The position numbers were made by a program, and so were the translations under genes. Shown here piece after piece: positions 46,040 to 54,285 of a stretch of DNA of 64,000 nucleotides. Source of the DNA: Ramlibacter sp. (GTDB lineage: Bacteria > Pseudomonadota > Gammaproteobacteria > Burkholderiales > Burkholderiaceae_C); the NCBI GenBank assembly GCA_021323335.1, contig JAJTCN010000003.1, positions 1 through 64,000 on the forward strand, read 5' to 3'. The first letter of the stretch is position 1, and every line of letters starts with the position of its first letter. The notes beneath the pieces were generated by a model that was not told where the DNA came from, searched no databases, and was given only the letters and a program-made list of their open reading frames with translations.

Positions 46040-48406
46040 TCATTGTGTCACAGGGTCCGCGGCCCGCTGCACGGCGGCGCGGGAAAAGGCGGCCGCCAGC
46101 AACAGCGACAGCAGCGCACCCGGGGCCACGGTGATCCCGACGGCGGACAGGGCCGGCACCTTGGCGGTGGCCAGCAGCGCGAAGGAGACCACCGTCGTGA
46201 TGTTCGCCAGCATCAGGGAGGCCAGCGTGTCCGTGCCGGCGTGCCCGCGCTCCCGCAGGTAGTCGAAGAACAGCGCGTAGTTCGAGCCGATGGCGGCGAC
46301 CAGCAGCAGGCCGACCAGGTGCAGCACGCCCAGCGCGGCGCCGGACAGCGCGAGGCCCGCCAGCACGAGGATCACGCTGGCGACCAGGGGCAGCAGGACG
46401 CCTGCCAGGCGGCGCAGCGAGCGCAGGTGCCATGCGAGCAGCGCCAGCACCGCGAGCGCGCCGGCGGCCGCCTGCCAGCGAACCTGCTCCAGGTAGCTGG
46501 CGTAGATCCGGCTCAGCTCCGGCTGAACCTGCACGACGCGCGTGCCGGGCAGGTCGGCCACGGCCTGCCGCAGCTCCGCCAGCGGCAGGGCGCCGCCGGC
46601 CGGTCCCTGCAGCAGCAGCAGCGCGGTCCACGGCGTGCCGTTCGTGCCGGCGAGCAGCTGCGCATCGAGCGCGCCGGCCAGCGGGGTGCCCTGCAGGTCC
46701 GCCCGCGTGAGCGGGGCCATCGAGCGCTGCGCCTGCACGTCCTCGACGAAGGGGGCGAGCTTTGCCGTCGGCAGCGGGCCGTCGCGGGTCGCGGCGGCCA
46801 GGTTCTGCTGCAGCACGGCGGCCTCCGGCAAGGCGGCCCGGCGCGCGAGTTGCGTCGCCGGGCTGGGCAGGATGCGCGCCGGAGATTGATAGGAGGCCAG
46901 CTTGCCGGCGGCCACCAGCGGATCCAGCCGCTGGCCGATGCGCTCGGCCGCCGCCAGCGCCGACGCTTCGTCGGCGGCTTCGGCGGCCAGCAGCACGCCC
47001 GCGTCGGAGGCGCCGAGGTCGGCGCGCAGCGAGGCATCGAGGTCCAGGTCCTGTTGCGACACCGGGCTGAGTGAAGAGAGCGAGCCGCGCCAGGGCGACG
47101 GCAGCCAGGCGAGCGCCAACGCCGCCGCGACGGTCAAGGCCAGCAGCGGCACGCGCAGGCGGGGCAGGGCGCGGGTCAGGGACTGGGTCAGGCGGCCCAG
47201 GTGCTCGCGCATGCCGGTGCCGGCCGCGCCGTGCGGCGCGATCGCCGGCAGCAGGTAGCGCGTGGTCAGCGCCGCGGCCACCAGGCCGCTGACGGTGAAG
47301 ATGCCCAGTTGCGCGAGCCCGTCCCAGCCGGAGACGACCAGCGCCCCGAAGCCGGCGACCGAGGTCCACACGCCCAGGCGCACCGTGGGCCACTGCTCCT
47401 TCAGCCAGCCGTCGCGGCCCACGGCCCGCGCCTGCACCAGGTAATAGATGCCGTAGTCCACGGCTTCGCCGATCAGCGTGGTGCCGAAGCCGAGCGTCAG
47501 GCCGTGCACCTGCCCGGCGCCCAGGCTCACCGCGACGATCCCGGCGACGACGCCGCTGGCCACCGGCAGCGCGGCGATGCCCAGGGGCCGCAGCGAACCG
47601 AAGGCCAGCACCAGCAGCAGCACCATCGCGACGGTCCCGGCCATGGCGAGCCGCTCGACCTCCGACTTGATGGTGGCGCGCGATTCGACCGCGAACACGC
47701 CGGGGCCGGTGAGTTCCAGTTGCAGGCCGGTCGCGCCGAGCGCGGTGAAGCCCGCGCGCACCTGCCGCTGCGCCTCCTCCTGGGCGTCGAGGTCGCCGCC
47801 GTCGCCGCGCGTGGTGGCCACCAGCATGGCGCGCGGCTCCGTGCGCGAGACCCAGACGCCGTCTTCCACCCGCGGCGCGCTGGCGGGCAGCATCCCTTCC
47901 GCCATGCGCACCGTTTCGCCGGTGGGGTCGCGCCAGAGCAGGGGCTTGATGCGCGAGCCGGCCGGCGTTCCCAGCAGGCCGACGGTCTCGTCGATGGCGC
48001 CGCGCAGGCCGTCCACGGTGAAGCGCTGCGCATCGACGCCGGGGCTCAGCAGGTAGCGGCGCTCGAACAGCAGGCGGCCCAGGATTTCCTGGTTCCCTTC
48101 TTCCCCGTTGTGCACCGCTTCGAAGGCGCTGCTGGCGCGCAGGCCCGCGGCCAGGCGCTTCGATGCGTCGGCGCGCGCCTGCGCCGTGCCGCCGCGAATG
48201 CCGATCATCAGCACGCGGCCGGTCGCGCCGTTCTTCAGCTGCGCCATCAGCACGCGCTGTTCGGCCGTGGGCGCGGAGGGCAGGAAGGCCGAGAGGTCGG
48301 CCACGTAGGTGGCACGGACGCACAGCCACAGACCCAGCGCCATGGCGGCCAGCCAGATCCAGGGCGCCGGCTGGCGCCAGCGCCGCGAGGTGGGGGCGCC
48401 GGTCAA
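46040..48406 (-). CDS. MMPL/RND-type exporter (ApeM-like)
   Basis: 788 residues with two repeated halves, each a large periplasmic loop plus about six helices. Seen: RWRQPAPWIWLAAMALGL, LAMAGTVAMVLLLVLAFGSL, GTTLIGEAVDYGIYYLVQAR (a typical MMPL segment), and in the second half HLVGLLLVAAIGSNYALFFD. It would carry the polyene lipid across the inner membrane towards the LolA-like carrier. The start is TTG 48406, overlapping the LolA stop in TTGA; no ATG lies near. Confidence 0.9.
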   Translation of the reverse strand: MTGAPTSRRWRQPAPWIWLAAMALGLWLCVRATYVADLSAFLPSAPTAEQRVLMAQLKNGATGRVLMIGIRGGTAQARADASKRLAAGLRASSAFEAVHNGEEGNQEILGRLLFERRYLLSPGVDAQRFTVDGLRGAIDETVGLLGTPAGSRIKPLLWRDPTGETVRMAEGMLPASAPRVEDGVWVSRTEPRAMLVATTRGDGGDLDAQEEAQRQVRAGFTALGATGLQLELTGPGVFAVESRATIKSEVERLAMAGTVAMVLLLVLAFGSLRPLGIAALPVASGVVAGIVAVSLGAGQVHGLTLGFGTTLIGEAVDYGIYYLVQARAVGRDGWLKEQWPTVRLGVWTSVAGFGALVVSGWDGLAQLGIFTVSGLVAAALTTRYLLPAIAPHGAAGTGMREHLGRLTQSLTRALPRLRVPLLALTVAAALALAWLPSPWRGSLSSLSPVSQQDLDLDASLRADLGASDAGVLLAAEAADEASALAAAERIGQRLDPLVAAGKLASYQSPARILPSPATQLARRAALPEAAVLQQNLAAATRDGPLPTAKLAPFVEDVQAQRSMAPLTRADLQGTPLAGALDAQLLAGTNGTPWTALLLLQGPAGGALPLAELRQAVADLPGTRVVQVQPELSRIYASYLEQVRWQAAAGALAVLALLAWHLRSLRRLAGVLLPLVASVILVLAGLALSGAALGVLHLVGLLLVAAIGSNYALFFDYLRERGHAGTDTLASLMLANITTVVSFALLATAKVPALSAVGITVAPGALLSLLLAAAFSRAAVQRAADPVTQ

Positions 48407-48990
48407 GGCTTGGCCGGCGCGTTGGCGGACACGGGCTCGATGCGCATCACCGACACGTCGCCGTCGGCGAGCGTCATGCGCACCTCGCGCACCTGGCCCT
48501 GCCGGCCGCTCAGGCGCAGGTACGCGACCTGCTGGCGCAGGCGCGGCTCGCGCGGGACCAGGTCCAGCTGCCACTGTTCCGGGCTGCCCTGCACGCCGGT
48601 GTCGAAGTAGCGCTCCAGGGTGGCGCGGTTGCCGGTGAGCGTGCCGCGGATCGCCTCGACGATCACCACCGCCTCCGGCACCGAGTCCAGCAGCGTCGTC
48701 TGCGTGCGGCCGCCGCGGCTCAGGGTGAGCTGGTTGCCCACGACCGCCATGCGCTCGTGGCGCGGCTTGAGCTGCTCGCGCACGAAGGTGTCGGGCGCGC
48801 TGAAGCTCAGGCGGCCGCTGGAATGCAGCGTGTGGTCCAGTTGCTGCACGCGCCGGTCCTCCACGAACTCCGCCTGCCCGGAGCGCGTCTGCGCCAGCTG
48901 CTTCATGAGCGCCGGCAGGTCGAAACCAGCCGGGCGTGCCGCGCCGGACGCGGCCAGGCACAGCGCCAGCAGCGCGGTGCGCATCGCCAT
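48403..48990 (-). CDS. LolA-like outer-membrane lipoprotein carrier (ApeL-like)
   Basis: 195 residues. A signal peptide MRTALLALCLAASGAARPAG is followed by the LolA fold: LAQTRSGQAEFVEDRRVQQL, SGRLSFSAPDTFVREQLKP and GTLTGNRATLERYFDTGVQG. It probably ferries the lipidic product across the periplasm. ATG 48990 is chosen because it starts the signal peptide; an upstream ATG at 49020 would overlap the acyltransferase gene. Confidence 0.87.
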   Translation of the reverse strand: MAMRTALLALCLAASGAARPAGFDLPALMKQLAQTRSGQAEFVEDRRVQQLDHTLHSSGRLSFSAPDTFVREQLKPRHERMAVVGNQLTLSRGGRTQTTLLDSVPEAVVIVEAIRGTLTGNRATLERYFDTGVQGSPEQWQLDLVPREPRLRQQVAYLRLSGRQGQVREVRMTLADGDVSVMRIEPVSANAPAKP

Positions 48991-48997
48991 GCGCCGG

Positions 48998-50008
48998 TTA
49001 CTGCGAGTCGTGTCGAGCATGGGTTGCATCCTGCGGACCGGGACTGCCGGCCCAGAAATCGAAGAAATTGAACCAGTTGCGCGGCGCCTGGCGGCAATGC
49101 TGCTCCAGCAAGCCCACGAAGCACCGCAGCGCCGCCTCGATGGCCGCGTCGCTGGGTGCACGCTTGAAGCCGCCGGCGGCGCCGACCGGATCGCTGAAAT
49201 CCGCCAACGGCACGAAGTGGACCTGGTAGCGGTTGCCGCCCAGGTACAGGCCGGTCATGAACACGACCGGCCGGCGCAGCAGCGCGGCCAGCCGGAAGGG
49301 ACCATCGGAGAAAGCGGCGGGCTGGCCCAGGAAGTCGATCCAGTGCGTGCGGGAGCGGCCCGTCGCGGCGGCGGGGACGGGCCCCAGCAGCGTGCGGTCG
49401 GCCAGCAGGCCGGCGACGCCGCCCGCATCCAGCCAGTCGCGCAGTTCCAGCATGGCCTCCATGCGGCCCAGGCCGATGATGCGCAGCACGGCATCCGGGG
49501 CCAGCGCCCGCAGCATGTGCATCAGCAACTGCGCATTCTGTTCGTACATCAGCATGGCCACGCTCGCCCCGCCGCGCTGCACGCCCACCGCGCGCAGCGC
49601 CTCGAAGCTGCCGAGATGCCCACCCAGCAGGAACGCGCCACGGCCCGCACGCAGCACGTCGTCGAGGTTGTCGGTGCCGACGGCGTCGATCTGGAACAGG
49701 TCGAAGTCGCCGCGCAGCAGGTACACGCGATCCAGGATGGTCGCGGCGAAGTGGTGGACGTGGCCGTACCGGTCGCGCCAGCCGGGCGCGCGCCCGAGCA
49801 CGCGCCGCAGGTAGTCCACCGACGCGTGCATCGCGGGCCCGCCGGCCAGCAGGAAGTACAGGGTGATGGGGTGCAGCAGCAGGCGCGTCAGGCGCCGCCC
49901 GAGCGTCACCGCGATCCAGCGCATGATGCGCAGCGCCGACGCGTTGCTGCGTTCGGCCTGCGTCGTCCACGCCGCCGCGTTGCCGGCGGACTCGGGGGTG
50001 GCGCTCAT
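48998..50008 (-). CDS. LpxL/HtrB-type acyltransferase (ApeD-like)
   Basis: 336 residues. One membrane helix near the N-terminus (ITLYFLLAGG region), the HxxxxE-type motif GGHLGSFEALR near residue 131, and DRTLLG are family marks of late lipid A acyltransferases. In aryl polyene clusters this enzyme is thought to act in lipid anchoring. Overlaps the ApeI-like gene stop. Confidence 0.88.
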   Translation of the reverse strand: MSATPESAGNAAAWTTQAERSNASALRIMRWIAVTLGRRLTRLLLHPITLYFLLAGGPAMHASVDYLRRVLGRAPGWRDRYGHVHHFAATILDRVYLLRGDFDLFQIDAVGTDNLDDVLRAGRGAFLLGGHLGSFEALRAVGVQRGGASVAMLMYEQNAQLLMHMLRALAPDAVLRIIGLGRMEAMLELRDWLDAGGVAGLLADRTLLGPVPAAATGRSRTHWIDFLGQPAAFSDGPFRLAALLRRPVVFMTGLYLGGNRYQVHFVPLADFSDPVGAAGGFKRAPSDAAIEAALRCFVGLLEQHCRQAPRNWFNFFDFWAGSPGPQDATHARHDSQ

Positions 50009-50340
50009 TGCGCCTCGCCCTGTTCGAGCTGGCCGCTGGCAGCGAGCTGTCCCTGCGGCGGGTCGCCCTGGGCATGGCGCCAGACCTCGAAGCGCAGGCG
50101 CGACTCGCCGGGCGCGCTCCAGCGGATTTCCAGGCTCGCGCCCGGACGCACCGGCGCCAGGAACTTGACCGCGCTGATGCGCGGCTGCGCGCCCACTGCT
50201 TCGGGGGCTTCGCGCAGCAGCAACTCCAGCACCTCCCCCAGCAGCACCACGCCGGGCAGCAGGGGCTGGCCGGGGAAATGGCCCGGGAAGGCGGGGTGCT
50301 CGCGCGGCACGTCGACGCGGCTGCTGCGCATGTCAGTCAT
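50005..50340 (-). CDS. Thioester dehydratase, hotdog fold (ApeI-like)
   Basis: 111 residues. The FabZ-like motif HPAFPGHFPGQPLLPGVVLL contains the catalytic His and the HFPG turn. This second dehydratase class pairs with the ApeP-like one in polyene clusters. ATG 50340 overlaps the ligase stop by eight bases. Confidence 0.88.
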   Translation of the reverse strand: MTDMRSSRVDVPREHPAFPGHFPGQPLLPGVVLLGEVLELLLREAPEAVGAQPRISAVKFLAPVRPGASLEIRWSAPGESRLRFEVWRHAQGDPPQGQLAASGQLEQGEAQ

Positions 50341-51715
50341 GGCCGGACTCCGCCAGCAGGCGCGTGGCGAGCTCGGCAAGCCGGCCCGACGGCAGCTTGC
50401 CCGTGGGGTCGCGCGGCAGGCTGTCCACCTTCAGGATGCGCCGCGGCAGGAAGGCCGCATCCACCCGTTCCCGCAGGGCCGCGAGCACGGCCTGCCGGTC
50501 CAGGCCCGGCGCGACGACCAGCGCCACCAGCCGCACCACGGCTTCACCGCCGCCGTCGGGCGGCAGCCAGAAGGCGCCGTCGCGAACGCCCTCGATGCTG
50601 TTCAGGTGGTGGTTCAGGTGCGCCAGCGAGCTGCGCTTGCCGGCGACGTTGACCAGGTCGTTGCTGCGCCCGAGCAGGCGAAAGCGCGTCGGCTCCAGCA
50701 CCTCGAGGATGTCCGCCAGGCGCGTGGGCTCCGGCACGTGGCCGCCGCTCACCCAGGACTGTTCGCCGTCGCCGGACAGCACCAGCCCGGAGTAGGTGCG
50801 CCACTCGGGCGCCTGCGTGGTCAGGCGCGTGGCGACCTGGCCGGCTTCCGTGCAGCCGTAGATCTCCATCAGCGGCGCGCCCAGCGCCGCTTCCGCGCGC
50901 GCCGCCAGCTGCGGCGACAGGGCGGCGGTGGCGCTGATCACCAGGTCGACCTGCGGCATCGCGACGCCGTCGTCCAGCAGCGTCTTCAGGTGCAGCGGCG
51001 TCGTCACCAGCACGCGCGGCCGCGGCACGGAGCCGAGCACCCGCGCGATGTCCCGTGCATAGAAGGGACGCTCGGCGGCGAAGGCCGCGCCGCCCAGCAT
51101 GGCGATCAGCACGGTGGATTCGAAGCCGTACATGTGGTGCGCCGGCACGGTGCCCACGATGGTCACGCCGCGCAGGTCGGCGCGGCCCAGCGTTTCGGAA
51201 ATGCGCTGCGCCTCGGCTTCGATGTTCACCACCAGCTGGCCCCAGCGCTTGCCGTGCGGCATCGGCTCGCCGGTCGAGCCCGAGGTGAGCACCTGGGCGG
51301 CCTCGTGCGAAGCCGGCACCATGACCATCGGCGCCGGTGCGCCGGCTTCGGCATCCAGGGGAGGATAGGGGAGGGTGGGCAACGCGAGCTGCGGCTGGGC
51401 GGCATCCCCGAGCACGTAGGCGGACGGGAACAGCGCCTGCAGGCGCCGCACCGTGTCGGGCGTATGGTTCGGCGGCATCAGCGCGGCCTGGCCGCGCGCC
51501 ATCGCCGCGCCCAGGGCCAGCGCGAACTGGTAGCGGTCGGCCGTCATCGGCAGCACGGGACCCCCTTGCGGCAGCAGCGGGGCGAGCCGGTGCACGTCCT
51601 GCAGGAAGCGCTGGCGCGACAGAGCTTGCCCAGCGCGCCAGGCGAGCGGCTCGTCCAGCGAAGCGTGGCCGGCGAGGAGCGGCAGGCTTGCCGGTTGCAC
51701 GGGGGATGCGGTCAT
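50333..51715 (-). CDS. AMP-dependent acyl-ACP/CoA synthetase (ApeH-like)
   Basis: 460 residues, shorter than full CoA ligases. The phosphate-binding loop LTSGSTGEPMPHGKRW is near residue 140, YGCTEAGQVATRL near 290, and the catalytic Lys in DPTGKLPSGRL near 440. In aryl polyene synthesis the ApeH ligase loads the aryl starter acid on ACP. No ammonia lyase or other starter-forming enzyme is seen, so the starter must come from elsewhere. Confidence 0.9.
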   Translation of the reverse strand: MTASPVQPASLPLLAGHASLDEPLAWRAGQALSRQRFLQDVHRLAPLLPQGGPVLPMTADRYQFALALGAAMARGQAALMPPNHTPDTVRRLQALFPSAYVLGDAAQPQLALPTLPYPPLDAEAGAPAPMVMVPASHEAAQVLTSGSTGEPMPHGKRWGQLVVNIEAEAQRISETLGRADLRGVTIVGTVPAHHMYGFESTVLIAMLGGAAFAAERPFYARDIARVLGSVPRPRVLVTTPLHLKTLLDDGVAMPQVDLVISATAALSPQLAARAEAALGAPLMEIYGCTEAGQVATRLTTQAPEWRTYSGLVLSGDGEQSWVSGGHVPEPTRLADILEVLEPTRFRLLGRSNDLVNVAGKRSSLAHLNHHLNSIEGVRDGAFWLPPDGGGEAVVRLVALVVAPGLDRQAVLAALRERVDAAFLPRRILKVDSLPRDPTGKLPSGRLAELATRLLAESGHD

Positions 51716-52407
51716 GGGCGGGTGTCGCCCTGCGACCGGTCGCTCGCCCGCGCGCCATGGCTGCGGTAGGCCTGCAGCGCCCGGTGCAGGCTGACGCGCT
51801 CGAACTCGGGGTGCAGCCGGTAACGCAGCAGGTATTCGCCCACGAAGAAGCCGACGGTGAAGACCGGCGTGAGGATGTTGGCCAGCAGCGACCAGTGGGC
51901 GAAGTCTCCCAGCGAGAACAGCGCCAGCGACGTCACCGCCATGCCGATGAAATAGAGCGTCCACGCCAGCGTCACGTTCCGCGTGTAGCGCTCCATCGCC
52001 GGCGTGACGTCGTGGACGCGACGCGCGAGCGCCGTCACCAGCGGTTCGTCGCCCGGCCTGAGCGTGGCGCCGAACCACGCCGCGAGCGCCAGGTGCACGC
52101 CGGCATGCTGGGCAAGGTACAGCCAGCGCGAGGGGATGCCGTGGCCGCCGGCGCGCTGCAGGCCCAGCAGCACGACGGCCAGCAGCACGACGGCCAGCCC
52201 ACCCGCGACGGCGAGCATGCGGTGGCCGGCGTTCCAGGCCCAGGCCGCACTCACCACGAGCAGTGGTCCCAGGGTGATCGCCAGCGACCAGGCGGAATCC
52301 TGGGCGCGGGTCATCAGGGTGTACGAGGCGGCGGCATACGCCAGTGCGGCCACTGCGACCGCGACCGCGGTCCAGCGCGAGCGGGACGATGCGAAGCCTT
52401 CGCGCAT
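51712..52407 (-). CDS. COG4648-type membrane protein (ApeG-like)
   Basis: 231 residues with about six membrane helices, including AVAVAVAALAYAAASYTLMT, LAITLGPLLVVSAAWAWNAG, GLAVVLLAVVLLGLQR and LYFIGMAVTSLALFSLGD. The conserved end has FFVGEYLLRYRLHPEFE. Small proteins of this kind sit next to the ACP gene in aryl polyene clusters. The biochemical role is not known to me. Confidence 0.83.
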   Translation of the reverse strand: MREGFASSRSRWTAVAVAVAALAYAAASYTLMTRAQDSAWSLAITLGPLLVVSAAWAWNAGHRMLAVAGGLAVVLLAVVLLGLQRAGGHGIPSRWLYLAQHAGVHLALAAWFGATLRPGDEPLVTALARRVHDVTPAMERYTRNVTLAWTLYFIGMAVTSLALFSLGDFAHWSLLANILTPVFTVGFFVGEYLLRYRLHPEFERVSLHRALQAYRSHGARASDRSQGDTRP

Positions 52408-52408
52408 C

Positions 52409-52675
52409 TCAGGAGGTCCGGTGCGCGGCGATGTGGTCGGCCAGGCTGGCGAGCGAAGCGAAGATCTTGTCGTTGTTCTCGTCATCCGAGCGCAGTTGCA
52501 CGCCATAGCGCTGGGACACGACCAGGGAAACCTCGAGCATGTCGATGGAGTCGAGGCCGAGGCCGTCTCCGTACAGCGGCGCATCCGGCGCGATGGCTTC
52601 GGGTGCGGTGTCGAGATTCAAGGCTTCGACCAGCAGGCTGGCCACTTCGTGAAGCAGTTCTTTGTTGGCGGTCAT
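52409..52675 (-). CDS. Acyl carrier protein of the polyene cluster
   Basis: 88 residues. LGLDSIDMLEVSLVVSQRYG carries the phosphopantetheine attachment Ser 43 in the DSI motif. It shuttles the growing chain among ketosynthase, reductase and dehydratases. Canonical aryl polyene clusters have two ACPs; only this one is present here. First gene of the minus-strand operon, divergent from the methyltransferase gene. Confidence 0.93.
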   Translation of the reverse strand: MTANKELLHEVASLLVEALNLDTAPEAIAPDAPLYGDGLGLDSIDMLEVSLVVSQRYGVQLRSDDENNDKIFASLASLADHIAAHRTS

Positions 52676-52798
52676 TGTTGTGCCCACACCCCAGGGCAAG
52701 TGAATCGCTGCGATTTTATGCGAGGCCGCGCGGGGGAACGTGGACAATCACGACGCCGTGAGCGATTCGCCACGGTCCACCCAGGAAGCATCAGCAGA
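52676..52798. promoter_or_regulatory. Divergent promoter region between the ACP and methyltransferase genes
   Basis: The 123-base gap must contain promoters for the long minus-strand polyene operon and probably the plus-strand methyltransferase. A minus-strand TAAAAT hexamer lies near 52713-52718 and a plus-strand GGACAAT near 52742, both plausible -10 elements, but good -35 partners were not found. No clear operator. Confidence 0.4.
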
Positions 52799-53575
52799 AT
52801 GTCCGATCCTTCACGCCAGGAGGCGCACGGCGCGTCGATCCACCTGCCGCATGCCCCGCTTCCCGTCTACTACCGCAGCGGCGACACGGTGGCGCGCGAG
52901 GCATTCCTGCGCGACACCTTCGACTCCACCGCCGTCGACTACGACCGGCTCGAGAAGATCCTCGGGCTGGGCACGGGCCCCGGGTATCGCCGGCAAGCCC
53001 TGCTGCGGGCCGGCCTGCGGCCAGGCATGCGGGTGGTGGACGTCGGCATGGGCACCGGCCTGGTGACCAAGGAGATCATGAAGATCACCGGCGAGCCGCA
53101 CCGCCTGGTGGGTGTCGACCCCAGTCCCGGCATGATGGAGCAGGCGCGCTTCGACCAGCCGGTCGACTGCCGCATCGGCCGGGCCGAGGCCATCCCGGTG
53201 GAATCGGCCAGCGCGGATTTCCTGGTGATGGGCTATGCGCTGCGCCACATCGCCGATTTCGCCGCCGCGGCGGCGGAATTCCGCCGCGTGCTCAAGCCCG
53301 GCGGCCGGCTGCTGGTGCTGGAGATCACGCGCCCTGAAGGGCGCATGGCCAACCTGCTGCTCAAGGCCTACATGCGCGGGCTGGTGCCGGCCATTGCGCG
53401 CCTGGTGTCGCGGTCGCCCACGACGCCGATGCTGTGGCGCTACTACTGGGACACCATCGAGGCCTGTGCGCCGCCCGCGCAAGTGCTGCAGACGCTGCGC
53501 AATGCCGGCCTGGCTGGCGTGGAGCGCCACGTCGAAGTCGGCATCTTTTCGGAATACCGCGCCGTGGGCGCCTGA
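52799..53575 (+). CDS. SAM-dependent methyltransferase (UbiE-like)
   Basis: 258 residues, class I fold: MRVVDVGMGTGLVTKEIMK, VGVDPSPGMMEQARF and MGYALRHIADFAAAAAEFRR, FRRVLKPGGRLLVLEI. It resembles UbiE/COQ5 enzymes and methyltransferases found at the edge of pigment clusters. It could methylate a quinone or the polyene head. Divergent from the ACP gene, and 19 bases ahead of the PagL-like gene. Confidence 0.88.
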   Translation: MSDPSRQEAHGASIHLPHAPLPVYYRSGDTVAREAFLRDTFDSTAVDYDRLEKILGLGTGPGYRRQALLRAGLRPGMRVVDVGMGTGLVTKEIMKITGEPHRLVGVDPSPGMMEQARFDQPVDCRIGRAEAIPVESASADFLVMGYALRHIADFAAAAAEFRRVLKPGGRLLVLEITRPEGRMANLLLKAYMRGLVPAIARLVSRSPTTPMLWRYYWDTIEACAPPAQVLQTLRNAGLAGVERHVEVGIFSEYRAVGA

Positions 53576-53594
53576 AGAAGGAAGAGGGCATTTC

Positions 53595-54197
53595 ATGACG
53601 GGAAAGCGCGGGAGGTTCCACCCGGCCATGTTGATCCTGGCGCTGGCCGCCGCCGCCGGGGCCCGGGCGCAGGCGCCGCATCCGGCCGACCGCTGGGAGT
53701 ACGCCATCGAGGCGGGCTACCTGGCCAAGGTGGGCAACAACTCGCCGCATGCGTACCGCATCGCCCCTCTGCAACTGGCCTGGCGCAGTCCGGCCGCCTT
53801 CGACCTCTGGCGTTCCGAGAGCGGCGCGCGGCTGGCGGTGCGCAACCGCGTCGCGCTGGTCGCCGAGGCGATCGTGCGGGGCCCCGAAAGCCGCTACATC
53901 GCCGTGTCCGGCGCCCCGTCGATCGAACTCTGGGCGGCGGACCGCCGCAGCGCGGCCTTCTTCGAGATCGGCGGCGGCGTCGGTTTCATCGATTCCCGCG
54001 GCGTCGCCGGGGGCCAGGGCCAGGACCTGACCTTCAACTGGTACACGCAGGGCGGCGTGCGGCGCCAGCTCACCGACCGCTTCGCGCTGACGGCGTCGCT
54101 GTACTTCACGCACCACTCCAACCGGGGGATGACGTCGCCCAATCCCGGCATCGACGTGCTCGGAGTCAACTTCGGCGCGGCCTGGTCGTTCCGGTAG
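53595..54197 (+). CDS. pagL: Lipid A 3-O-deacylase PagL-like outer-membrane protein
   Basis: 200 residues. A signal peptide (ILALAAAAGARAQA) precedes an eight-strand barrel-like pattern, and LYFTHHSNRGMTSPNPGID holds the conserved His-Ser pair of PagL. The C-terminal phenylalanine-arginine end (AWSFR) fits a barrel. It trims one acyl chain from lipid A in the outer membrane. Co-located with the polyene lipid genes, perhaps adjusting the membrane that holds the product (inference). Confidence 0.85.
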   Translation: MTGKRGRFHPAMLILALAAAAGARAQAPHPADRWEYAIEAGYLAKVGNNSPHAYRIAPLQLAWRSPAAFDLWRSESGARLAVRNRVALVAEAIVRGPESRYIAVSGAPSIELWAADRRSAAFFEIGGGVGFIDSRGVAGGQGQDLTFNWYTQGGVRRQLTDRFALTASLYFTHHSNRGMTSPNPGIDVLGVNFGAAWSFR

Positions 54198-54285
54198 GCG
54201 CGACGGCTCCTGCCCTCCGGGCGGTGCGAGCTTGCACCGCCGCTGCCGAGCTTCATAATGCAGGCAGCAACAAGGAGGGCTCGTC

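Noticed and set aside
38302-54197. Cluster considered as fatty acid or lipopolysaccharide biosynthesis locus
   Set aside because: The combination of chain-length factor, two special dehydratases, AMP-ligase, MMPL exporter and LolA-like carrier is that of aryl-polyene-type clusters; housekeeping fab or lpx genes are lacking.
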